A DNA stretch of 41,253 nucleotides from Streptomyces hayashii. GTDB lineage: Bacteria; Actinomycetota; Actinomycetes; Streptomycetales; Streptomycetaceae. The notes below the pieces were generated by a model that worked only from the letters and a program-made list of their open reading frames with translations, had not been told where the DNA came from and ran no database searches. Below, piece after piece: positions 1 through 7,423 of this stretch. A program made the translations under genes and the position numbers. Numbering within the stretch: the first letter of the stretch is position 1; each line of letters begins with the position of its first letter. The stretch is from NCBI RefSeq assembly GCF_024539815.1, contig NZ_JAHHIU010000127.1, positions 1 to 41,253 of the forward strand, written 5' to 3'.

Positions 1-201
1 GGGCGGGGAGTCCGGCGCCCCGCCCGACTCCTCGCGGCGGCCGATCCAGGGCAGCGGCTCATGGGCGAGACCCCGCCACAGCCGGGTGAGCACGGCCGCC
101 CGCGCTCCCGGCAGCGCGGCCCAGAACCGGGGGCCGAGGTCGGGGCGTACGACGGCCAGTTCCTCGGCCAGCTCGGCCTCGGCGGTGGGGGGACGATGCA
201 C
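1..201 (-). CDS. IucA/IucC family siderophore synthetase, N-terminal fragment (cut by window edge)
   Basis: The first 67 codons of a leftward gene are present; the rest lies outside the window. The translation begins at GTG 201 (MHRPPTAEAELAEELAVV) and continues with RPDLGPRFWAALPGARAAV and a segment ending HEPLPWI. This resembles the N-terminus of actinobacterial IucA/IucC-like enzymes, which join carboxylic acids to amines or alcohols through an acyl-adenylate in NRPS-independent siderophore synthesis. An AGGAG motif lies 7 nt upstream of the GTG, which supports this start. It is divergent from a second, complete IucA/IucC gene at 305, so the two probably serve one siderophore pathway. The family call rests on a short N-terminal stretch and on the neighbour; the catalytic region is not visible. 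Confidence 0.6.
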   Translation of the reverse strand, partial: MHRPPTAEAELAEELAVVRPDLGPRFWAALPGARAAVLTRLWRGLAHEPLPWIGRREESGGAPDSPP

Positions 202-304
202 GGGTGGGCTCCTGGGGGTACGGGTACGACGTCACGACAGGGGGTGCGACGACAGCGATACTGATCTTCTCCGCCCGGAAGAACCGTAGGGAACCAGAAA
301 ACCA
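202..304. promoter_or_regulatory. Divergent promoter region between two siderophore synthetase genes
   Basis: This 103-bp gap separates the divergent starts of the two IucA/IucC genes and must hold promoters for both unless other starts are used. I looked for the 19-bp palindromic iron box (TTAGGTTAGGCTAACCTAA type) bound by DmdR/IdeR repressors and see no convincing match. No clear -35/-10 pair stands out. Confidence 0.35.
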
Positions 305-1852
305 GTGGATCGCGTGGACCTCATCCCCCCGCCCGTCGAGGCCGGACAGGCCTTCGCGGCCGCACCGCGCGCCTTCGGCGTCGCCGAGCGCGCCGACGCC
401 GTCGCGGCCGCGCCGCTGCTCAACTGTCTGCTGCGGGAGGTCGCCGAACCCCTGCCGCCGACGCCCTCGGACGACGGCCGGTTCCGTCACCGGCTGCCCG
501 GCGGGCGCCTGCTGCGGGTCCGCGGACGGCGTCGGCCCGCCGAGCCCGAGCTGTACGCGGCGGGCGCCTGGCGCCGTCTCGACCACGTCGAGCTGGTCGA
601 GCTCGTCGTCGAGACGCTGCGCCGGAGCACCGGTCCGGGCGACCCCGAACTGCCCGCCGAGATGATCGACAGCAGGGACGCGGTCGCCGCGCTGCTCACC
701 GCGCGCGCGGAGGCCGCCCCGCCTCGCGGCGGCTATCTGCGCTCCGAGCAGTCGCTGCTCACCGGCCACCCGCACCATCCCGCGCCCAAGGCCCGCGGCG
801 GCGGACCGGCCGCCCGCTGGCTGCCCTACGCCCCAGAGGCGCATGCCCGCTTCCCGCTCGTCCTGCTGGGGGTGCGCGAGGACACCGTCGTCGAGGAGGG
901 GGACGTCTCCGCACTGGACGCCCTCGGCGCGGCCCCGCCCGGCTACCGGCTGCTGCCCGCCCACCCCTGGCAGCTCGAACTGGCCGGCCGGCGGCTGGCG
1001 CCCGCCTTCGCCGACGGCCGTCTCGTCCGGCTCGGCACGACCGGCTTCGCGGCCTGGCCGACGGCCGCCGTGCGCACCGTGTACGCCCCCGAGCGGGATC
1101 TGTGCCTGAAGTTCAGCCTCGACGTGCGCATCACCAACGACGTCCGCCGGCTGTGGCGCCACGACCTGCTGCGCCTGCGCCGCACCGACGCGGCCGCGGC
1201 CCGTGCCTTCGAGGCGATCGACGGCCCGGCGGTCTGGCTGAGCGACCGCGGCTACCGCACCGCCGCCTTCGCCTTCGAGGAACTCGCCGTGCTGGTCCGC
1301 GACGGCCTGGACGGCCGACTGACGCCCGGCGCGACCCCGCTGCTCGCGGCGGGCCTCGTCGAGGGCTTCGACGGCAGTCCGCTCGACGCCGTCCGGGATC
1401 CGGCCGCCTGGTGGCAGGCGTATCTGCGCACGGTCGTGCCGCCCGCCCTCGCGGCCTTCGCCGACCACGGCGTCGTCCTGGAGGCCCATCTGCAGAACAC
1501 CCTGGTCGCGGTCGACGCGGACGGCATGCCCGTGCAGGCGCTGTTCCGGGACGCCGAGGGCGTCAAGCTGCTGTCGGACGTGGAGCGGGCGGCCGGCTGG
1601 GAGCGGCTGGTGTACTGCCTGGTCGTGAACCATCTGTGGGAGCTCGCCGGGGCCCTGGCCGAGCGGTGGCCCGGGTTCGACCCGTGGCCCGCGGTGCGCC
1701 GGGAGCTGGCCCGCCACGACCTCCCCGAGATCGCCGGGCTGCTGGCCTCGCCGACCCTGCCCGGCAAGACCAACCTGCTGCTGCGGTGGACGGGCGCGGA
1801 CGGCGCCGACGCCCGCTACCTGCCACTGCCCAGCCCGCTGGTGCTTCCCTGA
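305..1852 (+). CDS. IucA/IucC family siderophore biosynthesis protein (NIS synthetase)
   Basis: A 515-residue enzyme of the IucA/IucC family, which adenylates a carboxylate (classically citrate or a derivative) and couples it to an amine or hydroxyl in siderophore assembly in the cytoplasm. The family signature EQSLLTGHPHHPAPKAR lies at residues 148-164 (nucleotide/carboxylate-binding region). The C-terminal FhuF-like half has the conserved HLQN segment and a following FRDAEG motif. It is slightly shorter than the ~580-600 residues of enterobacterial IucA/IucC but both halves are present. An in-frame TAG at 287 means the start cannot lie upstream of 290; GTG 305 is the first start codon, although its ribosome binding site is weak (AGGG about 13 nt upstream). 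GTG 314 is an alternative. It is divergent from the partial paralogue at 1-201. The substrate cannot be read from sequence. Confidence 0.88.
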   Translation: MDRVDLIPPPVEAGQAFAAAPRAFGVAERADAVAAAPLLNCLLREVAEPLPPTPSDDGRFRHRLPGGRLLRVRGRRRPAEPELYAAGAWRRLDHVELVELVVETLRRSTGPGDPELPAEMIDSRDAVAALLTARAEAAPPRGGYLRSEQSLLTGHPHHPAPKARGGGPAARWLPYAPEAHARFPLVLLGVREDTVVEEGDVSALDALGAAPPGYRLLPAHPWQLELAGRRLAPAFADGRLVRLGTTGFAAWPTAAVRTVYAPERDLCLKFSLDVRITNDVRRLWRHDLLRLRRTDAAAARAFEAIDGPAVWLSDRGYRTAAFAFEELAVLVRDGLDGRLTPGATPLLAAGLVEGFDGSPLDAVRDPAAWWQAYLRTVVPPALAAFADHGVVLEAHLQNTLVAVDADGMPVQALFRDAEGVKLLSDVERAAGWERLVYCLVVNHLWELAGALAERWPGFDPWPAVRRELARHDLPEIAGLLASPTLPGKTNLLLRWTGADGADARYLPLPSPLVLP

Positions 1853-2142
1853 TCCGCACCACGCCGGCCGGTGCGCGGTGCGATGCGACCGCGGCCGCCC
1901 CGCCGTCGCCCCGCCGTCCCTCCACCGTCGGAAGGGGACCGGCGGCGTGATCCCCTTCGAACGGGACGCCTTCGACGCCGTCCCTCGGCGCCGTCCCTCT
2001 CCGGCTGTCACGCTTGATTACTATGGTCACTTCATGCCGGAGGCCGGAGGCACTGGGGCGCACCGTCCTCGACGGACCCGGAGCGCAGCACCTCGGAGGT
2101 GGCCGTGGAAGGCAAGGCTGACGGGCGACAGGGCCCCGGGAC
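1853..2142. other. 290-bp intergenic region with a possible promoter and mini-ORF
   Basis: No complete gene is seen. There is an A/T-rich patch around 2013-2033 with a -10-like TACTAT at 2019-2024 but no good -35. Downstream, a strong GGAGG (about 2095-2099) precedes GTG 2105, opening a 14-codon frame whose stop (TGA 2147-2149) runs into the HipA-like ATG at 2143. The mini-ORF could be a translational coupling leader or chance. Confidence 0.35.
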
Positions 2143-3057
2143 ATGCTGAGGAACGTCACCGCGACGCGCTATGTCGAGCCCCTGCGCTCGGGCGGCTCCG
2201 TGCCCGCGGTCGTCGAGGCCGACGACCTGGGCACCTACGTCGTGAAGTTCACCGGTTCCGCGCAGGGCCGCAAGGCGCTGGTCGCCGAGGTGATCGTGGG
2301 CGAGCTGGCCCGCGCCCTCGGCCTCAGGTTCCCCGAGCTGGTCCTCGTGCACTTCGACCCCGCCATCGCCGACGGCGAGCCCCACCAGGAGGTGCGCGAC
2401 CTGCACGGCGCGAGCGCGGGCCGCAACCTCGGCATGGACTTCCTGCCGGGCGCGAAGGACTTCACCCCCGAGGTCGCCGCCGCCTTCCCCGTGGACCCGC
2501 TGGAGGCCGGCCGGATCGTCTGGCTCGACGCCCTCACCGTGAACGTGGACCGAACGGTCCACAGCTCCAACCTGATGGTCTGGCCCACGTTCGGGACCGC
2601 GCCGCCGCGGCTGTGGCTGATCGACCACGGCGCGGCCCTCGTCTTCCACCACCGCTGGGACACGACCGCGCCCGGGAAGTCCTACGACTTCCGCCACCAC
2701 GCTCTCGGCTCGTACGGGCCCGACGTGCGGGCCGCCGACGCGGAGCTGGCCGGCCGGGTGACACGCGACCTGCTGCGGGAGATCACGGCGGCCGTCCCGG
2801 ACGACTGGCTGGCCGGCGAGGAGGGATTCGCGAGCCCGGACGACGTCCGCCGGGCGTACGTGGACCACCTCCACGCGCGCGTGGAGGCCTCGGCGGCCTG
2901 GCTGCCCACCGACTTCCCCAGCCGGGACGAACTCGCGGCGGAGGAGGCCGTGCGGGCGGCGAGGACGCGGCAGGACCGGCCGGACTGGCTCAAGCGGGTC
3001 CCCGACCTGCACGGCAAGCCGGCCGCGGAACAGGACTGGTCGGTGCATCTGGGATGA
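2143..3057 (+). CDS. HipA-like kinase family protein
   Basis: A 304-residue protein resembling stand-alone HipA-family kinases of actinobacteria. Visible features are a strand with a candidate ATP-binding lysine (YVVKFTGSAQGRKAL, residues ~38-52), a catalytic-loop-like LDALTVNVDRT (residues 128-138; N134, D136, R137) and a metal-binding-like IDHG (D161). HipA toxins phosphorylate proteins such as glutamyl-tRNA synthetase, but this shorter form lacks the full HipA architecture and has no HipB-like antitoxin beside it, so a toxin role is not implied. The ATG at 2143 has only a weak GGG-type ribosome binding site. Its stop overlaps the next start (ATGA at 3054-3057), so it is translationally coupled to the Rdx protein. 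The kinase-family assignment is moderately sure; the target is unknown. Confidence 0.65.
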   Translation: MLRNVTATRYVEPLRSGGSVPAVVEADDLGTYVVKFTGSAQGRKALVAEVIVGELARALGLRFPELVLVHFDPAIADGEPHQEVRDLHGASAGRNLGMDFLPGAKDFTPEVAAAFPVDPLEAGRIVWLDALTVNVDRTVHSSNLMVWPTFGTAPPRLWLIDHGAALVFHHRWDTTAPGKSYDFRHHALGSYGPDVRAADAELAGRVTRDLLREITAAVPDDWLAGEEGFASPDDVRRAYVDHLHARVEASAAWLPTDFPSRDELAAEEAVRAARTRQDRPDWLKRVPDLHGKPAAEQDWSVHLG

Positions 3058-3338
3058 GCGACATGAGGCGTGTCGAGATCGAGTACTGCACCCAGTGCCG
3101 CTGGCTGCCGCGCGCCGCCTGGCTGGCGCAGGAACTGCTCACGACGTTCGAGTCCGAACTGACCGAGCTGTCCCTGCGACCGGGCACGGGCGGCGTCTTC
3201 GTCGTCCGGGTGGGCGACGAGGTGGTCTGGGACCGCCGCGAGCAGGGCTTCCCGGAGCCCACGGCCGTGAAGCGGGCCGTGCGCGACCGAGTGGCCCCGG
3301 GCAGGTCCCTGGGCCACTCGGACCGTCCCGGCCTCTGA
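3054..3338 (+). CDS. SelT/SelW/SelH (Rdx) family redox protein
   Basis: A 94-residue protein whose N-terminus, VEIEYCTQCRW, carries the CxxC motif (C12, C15) of the thioredoxin-like Rdx family. In selenoprotein W the second motif position is selenocysteine; here it is a normal TGC cysteine. The rest follows the family plan: an amphipathic helix (WLAQELLTTF), a basic/acidic beta hairpin with GGVFVVRVGDEVVWDR, and a C-terminal FPEPTAVKRAVRDRV helix. The start at ATG 3054 overlaps the HipA-like stop by 4 nt; a second ATG at 3063 is possible. It is presumably a thiol-disulfide exchange protein in the cytosol, with an unknown partner. It is convergent with aceB, 13 nt away. Confidence 0.85.
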   Translation: MSDMRRVEIEYCTQCRWLPRAAWLAQELLTTFESELTELSLRPGTGGVFVVRVGDEVVWDRREQGFPEPTAVKRAVRDRVAPGRSLGHSDRPGL

Positions 3339-3345
3339 CGCCGGG
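3327..3345. terminator. Short hairpin at the end of the Rdx gene
   Basis: CCCGGC (3327-3332) pairs with GCCGGG (3340-3345) around a 7-nt loop and spans the Rdx stop codon, between two convergent genes. It has a short stem and no U-run, so it is a weak terminator candidate. Confidence 0.3.
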
Positions 3346-3351
3346 CGCGGC

Positions 3352-4986
3352 TCAGCCCCTGAGCTGCTCGTAGGCCGGCAGGGTGAGGAAGTCCGCGTAG
3401 TCCTCGTCGAGGGCGACCGTCAGCAGCAGGTCGTGGGCCTGCTGCCAGTGGCCGGCCGCGAAGGCCTCCTCGCCGATCTCCTCGCGGATCGCGGCGAGTT
3501 CCCCGGCGGCGACCTCGCGGGCCAGCTCGGGCGTGGCCTTCACCGTGCCTCCCTCGTGCGCGAACTCGACGCCGGCGTTGATCCACTGCCAGATCTGCGA
3601 GCGGGAGATCTCGGCGGTGGCCGCGTCCTCCATGAGGTTGAAGATGGCGACCGCGCCCAGGCCGCGCAGCCAGGCCTCGATGTAGCGGATGCCCACCTGC
3701 ACGGCGTTGACCAGGCCCGGGTAGGTCGGCCGGGCTTCCAGGGAGTCGACGGCGATCAGGTCGGCCGCCTCGACGTGGACGTCCTCGCGCAGCCGGTCCT
3801 TCTGGTGGGGCTTGTCGCCGAGGACCTTGTCGAAGGATTCCATGGCGATCGGCACCAGGTCGGGGTGGGCCACCCAGGAGCCGTCGAATCCGTCGGCCGC
3901 CTCGCGGTCCTTGTCGGCGCGCACCTTCTCGAAGGCGACCTTGTTGACCTCGGCGTCCCGGCGTGAGGGGATGAAGGCCGCCATGCCGCCGATCGCGTGC
4001 GCGCCGCGCTTGTGGCAGGTGCGCACGAGGAGTTCGGTGTACGCGCGCATGAACGGGGCGGTCATGGTGACCGCGTTGCGGTCCGGGAGGACGAACTTCG
4101 CTCCGCCGTCACGGAAGTTCTTCACGATGGAGAACAGGTAGTCCCAGCGGCCGGCGTTCAACCCCGAGGCGTGGTCGCGGAGTTCGTACAGGATCTCCTC
4201 CATCTCGTACGCGGCGGTGATCGTCTCGATGAGGACGGTGGCGCGCACGGTGCCCTGCGGGATGCCCAGGTGATCCTGCGCGAAGACGAACACGTCGTTC
4301 CAGAGGCGGGCCTCCAGGTGCGACTCGGTCTTCGGGAGGTAGAAGTACGGTCCCTTGCCGAGGTCGAGCAGCCGCCGGGCGTTGTGGAAGAAGTACAGGC
4401 CGAAGTCGACGAAGGCGCCGGGGACCTCGACTCCGTCCGCGTCGACGAGATGCCGTTCGTTCAGATGCCAGCCGCGCGGCCGCACGACGACCGTGGCGAG
4501 CTCGCCGTCGTCCTTCAGGGCGTAGGACTTGCCGGACCCCGGGTCGGTGAAGTCGATGTTCCGGGTGTAGGCGTCGGTCAGGTTCAGCTGACCGAGGACG
4601 ACGTTCTCCCAGGTCGGCGCCGAGGCGTCCTCGAAGTCGGCGAGCCAGACCCGGGCGCCCGAGTTGAGGGCGTTGATCGTCATCTTGCGGTCGGTCGGGC
4701 CGGTGATCTCGACCCGGCGGTCGTCGAGGGCCGCGGGGGCGGGGGCGACGCGCCAGGAGTCGTCCGCGCGGATCGCGGCGGTCTCCGGGAGGAAGTCGAG
4801 CGTGCAGGTGCGGGCGATCTCGGCGCGCCGCTCCGCCCGCCGGGCGAGCAGCTCGTCACGGCGCGGGGTGAACCGCCGGTGCAGCTCGGCCACGAAGGCG
4901 AGCGCCGCCTCGGTGAGGACCTCCTCCTGCCGCGGCAGGGACTCGGCGTCGACGATGGCCAGCGAGGACGGCGCTGGTGCGGACAT
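3352..4986 (-). CDS. aceB: Malate synthase A
   Basis: A 544-residue malate synthase, which condenses glyoxylate with acetyl-CoA to give malate and CoA in the glyoxylate bypass. Length and motifs match the A-type family: TGPTDRKMTINALNSGA (residues ~95-111), LADFEDASAPTWEN, the catalytic-arginine segment RPRGWHL (169-175), a glutamate/aspartate-containing TIL-barrel core, and the C-terminal NLMEDAATAEISRSQIWQW signature. The start at ATG 4986 is supported by GGAAG upstream. A sigma70-type promoter with an overlapping inverted motif lies at 5082-5121; the same motif precedes allB, so AllR control is likely. Glyoxylate released in allantoin breakdown would feed this enzyme. It is convergent with the Rdx gene. 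Confidence 0.97.
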   Translation of the reverse strand: MSAPAPSSLAIVDAESLPRQEEVLTEAALAFVAELHRRFTPRRDELLARRAERRAEIARTCTLDFLPETAAIRADDSWRVAPAPAALDDRRVEITGPTDRKMTINALNSGARVWLADFEDASAPTWENVVLGQLNLTDAYTRNIDFTDPGSGKSYALKDDGELATVVVRPRGWHLNERHLVDADGVEVPGAFVDFGLYFFHNARRLLDLGKGPYFYLPKTESHLEARLWNDVFVFAQDHLGIPQGTVRATVLIETITAAYEMEEILYELRDHASGLNAGRWDYLFSIVKNFRDGGAKFVLPDRNAVTMTAPFMRAYTELLVRTCHKRGAHAIGGMAAFIPSRRDAEVNKVAFEKVRADKDREAADGFDGSWVAHPDLVPIAMESFDKVLGDKPHQKDRLREDVHVEAADLIAVDSLEARPTYPGLVNAVQVGIRYIEAWLRGLGAVAIFNLMEDAATAEISRSQIWQWINAGVEFAHEGGTVKATPELAREVAAGELAAIREEIGEEAFAAGHWQQAHDLLLTVALDEDYADFLTLPAYEQLRG

Positions 4987-5081
4987 GAGCGGTCACTTCC
5001 TTCAGCGGTGGCACCGGGTGCCAGTCGAACCGGGTACGGCGGGCAGGGCCCTGAGCGGGACCGGATCCTTCTGAACAGTGG

Positions 5082-5121
5082 ATACTAGTTTCCTCATCGT
5101 GGAAGTTCAATCGTCTGTTGA
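5082..5121 (-). promoter_or_regulatory. aceB promoter with overlapping candidate AllR operator
   Basis: On the minus strand, TTGAAC (5105-5110) and TAGTAT (5082-5087) are separated by exactly 17 nt, a very good vegetative promoter for a Streptomyces gene. The imperfect dyad TCAACAGACGATTGAA (5106-5121, minus strand) covers the -35 box. It matches the motif before allB (7367-7382) in length and at nearly every position, so a repressor bound here would block RNA polymerase. AllR is the obvious candidate. Confidence 0.7.
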
Positions 5122-5170
5122 CGTCGAGATTCTCCGGGTCGAGGCAAGGTGGCGCTCAGTGCCAGGGCCC

Positions 5171-5782
5171 TCACTCAAGGTGCGCGAGGTCGTCGGGCGT
5201 GTCGATGTCGAACGGCCGGGCCACGTCGGCGCACTCGACGAGCGTGATCGCCTGCGCGTGTTCCTTCAGGTAGGCGCGTGCCCCCCGGTCGCCGGTCGCG
5301 GCCGCCGCCACCCCCGCCCAGTGGTCGGCCCCCAGCAGGACGGGATGCCCGCGCACGCCGTCGTACGCGGCCGAGACCAGCGAGGACTCGTCCCCTCCGG
5401 CGGCGAGCACCCGGGCCACCGCCTCGGGTCCGATGCCGGGCTGGTCGACCAGGCTGACCAGCGCGGCCCGCGCGCCCGTCCCGGCGAGCGAGCCGAGCCC
5501 GGCCCGCAGCGAGGCGCCCATGCCCGACTCCCACTCCGGGTTCGTCACGATCACGCACCCCGCGAGCCGCGCCCGTTCCTGCACGGCGTCGGCGGCCGCG
5601 CCCAGCACCACGTGCACGCGGTCGCATCCCGCCGCACGCAGGACGCCCACCGCGTGCTCCACGAGCGGCCGTCCCCGGTGTGCGAGCAGGGCCTTGGGCC
5701 GCCCGCCGAGGCGTCGGCCCCCGCCCGCGGCGAGCAGCAGCCCGACGACCTGGTCCGCACGCCGCGCTTCCTTGTCCGTCAT
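5171..5782 (-). CDS. MobA/MocA-like nucleotidyltransferase
   Basis: A 203-residue NTP-transferase-fold protein. The N-terminal LLAAGGGRRLGGRPKALL (residues 16-33) is the nucleotide-binding signature of MobA/MocA-type enzymes. LVSLVDQPGI holds the metal-binding aspartate, and the C-terminus has the DIDTPDDL motif typical of molybdenum cofactor cytidylyl/guanylyltransferases. It probably attaches CMP or GMP to molybdopterin. Its location next to allantoin genes fits a role in maturing xanthine dehydrogenase, which feeds the same purine catabolic route, but no xdh gene is in the window. The start at ATG 5782 has AGGA 6 nt upstream. It could instead be a generic nucleotidyltransferase. Confidence 0.82.
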   Translation of the reverse strand: MTDKEARRADQVVGLLLAAGGGRRLGGRPKALLAHRGRPLVEHAVGVLRAAGCDRVHVVLGAAADAVQERARLAGCVIVTNPEWESGMGASLRAGLGSLAGTGARAALVSLVDQPGIGPEAVARVLAAGGDESSLVSAAYDGVRGHPVLLGADHWAGVAAAATGDRGARAYLKEHAQAITLVECADVARPFDIDTPDDLAHLE

Positions 5783-5971
5783 GCGTCCTGCATACCTGAC
5801 GGGACGTCGGCCGCGCGGCCTCCCAGGGCTGAATTTCGGTACGCGCTGTGGCGCGCCCGGCGTCGGGTGGCGTTTACTGGCCCGCGCGTCGTCAGGCGCC
5901 GACCGCTGTCGCGGGGGCGCGGGGCGGGCGGGGCGGGCGTCCACGCGCGCGTGCACGTGAGGGGGAGAGCG

Positions 5972-6286
5972 GTGTTGCAGAGCTTGGGGCAGAGGGCAGT
6001 GACCGGCGGCGACGAGGATCAGAGGGTGACGGGACTGCGGACCGCGGTGTCCCGGCTGCGCCGCGAACTCGCCGCGCACCCGGCCGAGTTCCCCGACCGG
6101 GTCATCGCCGAGGACGAACTCGCCGCCCTCGCCGCGATGGCGACCCACGGCGTCCCGGAGGTCTCCCGGTTGCGGCGCTCCCTGCTGGTGATCGCGGGCG
6201 CCATCGGCTCGGTGAGCGCGCTGGCCAGGGGCCTGTCGGACGTGCGCGCCGCGGTGGAGCTGTTCGGGGAACCGCCCCGGCGCTGA
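5972..6286 (+). CDS. Small conserved protein (DUF5955-like)
   Basis: A 104-residue protein starting at GTG 5972 behind GGGGGAGAG. It is largely helical: an N-terminal heptad-like region (LRTAVSRLRRELAAH), an EDELAALAAM helix, and a C-terminal hydrophobic helix (LLVIAGAIGSVSALARGL) ending in a short charged tail. It has no catalytic motif and no signal peptide. I believe it belongs to the actinobacterial DUF5955 family, usually found beside the allantoin genes; that name is from memory. Its G/C-rich third positions support real coding. It is divergent from the nucleotidyltransferase and convergent with allR. Function unknown. Confidence 0.65.
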   Translation: MLQSLGQRAVTGGDEDQRVTGLRTAVSRLRRELAAHPAEFPDRVIAEDELAALAAMATHGVPEVSRLRRSLLVIAGAIGSVSALARGLSDVRAAVELFGEPPRR

Positions 6287-6365
6287 ACCGCGGTCGCCCG
6301 AAGACCGCCCGGACGGGACGTCAGGAGCGGGACGGGTTCCGCGCGTCGCGCGGGCGTCGGGCGGT

Positions 6366-7172
6366 CTACGGGTTCGGCGTCCCCGTCCCCTGGTCGGCCA
6401 GGGCCTGGGACAGTTCCACCGCCACCTGCTGCAGCACCGGCACGATCCTCTCGGTGACCGACTCCGTGACACGGCCCGCGGGACCGGAGATGGAGACGGC
6501 CGCCGCGGTGGGGGAGTCCGGCACGGACACGGCCAGGCAGCGGACCCCCATCTCCTGTTCGTTGTCGTCGACCGCGTACCCGGCCCGTCGCACGTCCGCC
6601 AGGGCGGCGAGGAAGCCGTCGGGGGTGGTGATGGTCTTCTCCGTCGCGGCGGGCATGCCGGTGCGGGCGAGCAGGGCGCGCACCTCGTGGTCCGGGAAGC
6701 CCGCGAGGAGGGCCTTGCCGACGCCGGTGGAGTGCGGCAGGACGCGCCGGCCGACCTCGGTGAACATCCGCATCGAGTGCTTGGACGGCACCTGCGCCAC
6801 GTACACGATCTCGTCGCCGTCGAGCAGCGCCATGTTCGCCGTCTCGCCGGTCTCCTCGACCAGACGGGCCAGGTAGGGGCGGGCCCAGGTGCCCAGCAGC
6901 CGGGAGGCGGACTCGCCGAGCCGGATCAGCCGCGGGCCCAGCGCGTAGCGGCGGTTCGTCTGCTGGCGGACGTAACCGCAGACCACCAGGGTGCGCATCA
7001 GACGGTGGATGGTGGGCAGCGGGAGGCCGCTGGTCGCGGACAGCTCGCTCAGGCCGACCTCGCCGCCCGCGTCCGCCATCCGCTCCAGCAGATCGAAGGC
7101 GCGCTCAAGGGACTGGACCCCGCCGCCGGCGGACCTGGCGGAGTCGGTGGTGCTGGCGCTGGACGTCGGCAC
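6366..7172 (-). CDS. allR: IclR family repressor of allantoin genes (AllR-like)
   Basis: A 268-residue IclR-type regulator. The N-terminal winged helix (residues ~18-75: SLERAFDLLERMADAGGEV, then LSELSATSGLPLPTIHRLM) is followed by the IclR effector-binding domain with the hallmark HSTGVGKALLAG segment and an AVSISGPAGRV stretch. It is divergent from allB across a 251-bp gap and in the same block as alc and aceB. In S. coelicolor the equivalent AllR is described as a repressor of the allantoin genes relieved by pathway intermediates. The candidate operators are at 7264-7279, 7366-7382 and 5106-5121. Regulator identity is inferred from synteny plus family. Confidence 0.9.
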   Translation of the reverse strand: MPTSSASTTDSARSAGGGVQSLERAFDLLERMADAGGEVGLSELSATSGLPLPTIHRLMRTLVVCGYVRQQTNRRYALGPRLIRLGESASRLLGTWARPYLARLVEETGETANMALLDGDEIVYVAQVPSKHSMRMFTEVGRRVLPHSTGVGKALLAGFPDHEVRALLARTGMPAATEKTITTPDGFLAALADVRRAGYAVDDNEQEMGVRCLAVSVPDSPTAAAVSISGPAGRVTESVTERIVPVLQQVAVELSQALADQGTGTPNP

Positions 7173-7263
7173 GGGCGCGTTCCTTTCGAAACCGGCGGGA
7201 AGAGCTGAAGCCTACCCGGGGGCTGGTTGACTCCTCGCTGCTGCGTAGCTACGTTCTGCCTGT

Positions 7264-7279
7264 CGGAATAGTAATTCCG
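7264..7279. promoter_or_regulatory. Inverted repeat in the allR-allB gap
   Basis: CGGAAT-AGTA-ATTCCG is a perfect dyad with 6-bp arms. It resembles the general IclR-family palindrome (TGGAAATnATTTCCA type) and lies between allR and allB, nearer allR, so it may be an autoregulatory site. Confidence 0.5.
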
Positions 7280-7334
7280 CTTTATGGAAACGTCCAGAGG
7301 GGCGGCGTCGGGTGCATTGTGGAGAAGTGTGCCC

Positions 7335-7382
7335 TTGACGGCGCGTGGGCGGGAGTGAAGACTCCTTCAACAGAACGTTGAA
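7335..7382 (+). promoter_or_regulatory. allB promoter and candidate AllR operator
   Basis: A TTGACG box (7335-7340) and a weaker AAGACT (7358-7363) are 17 nt apart. Just downstream lies the perfect dyad TTCAAC-AGAAC-GTTGAA (7366-7382), 41 nt before the allB GTG. The 16-bp core recurs upstream of aceB. The -10 is poor, so the promoter call is less sure than the operator. Confidence 0.6.
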
Positions 7383-7423
7383 TTCCGACGCGTGGAAGTC
7401 GACGGCGGCAGAGAGGGGTCCCG

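Noticed and set aside
59..2011. 650-codon minus-strand frame over the IucA/IucC gene
   Set aside because: Shadow of the plus-strand gene; no domain can be recognised in it.
2143..3057. HipAB toxin-antitoxin module
   Set aside because: No HipB-like helix-turn-helix gene is adjacent and the kinase is a shorter stand-alone form; the partner gene is a redox protein.
3054..3338. Selenocysteine-containing SelW
   Set aside because: Both positions of the CxxC motif are ordinary TGC codons; no in-frame TGA lies in the motif.
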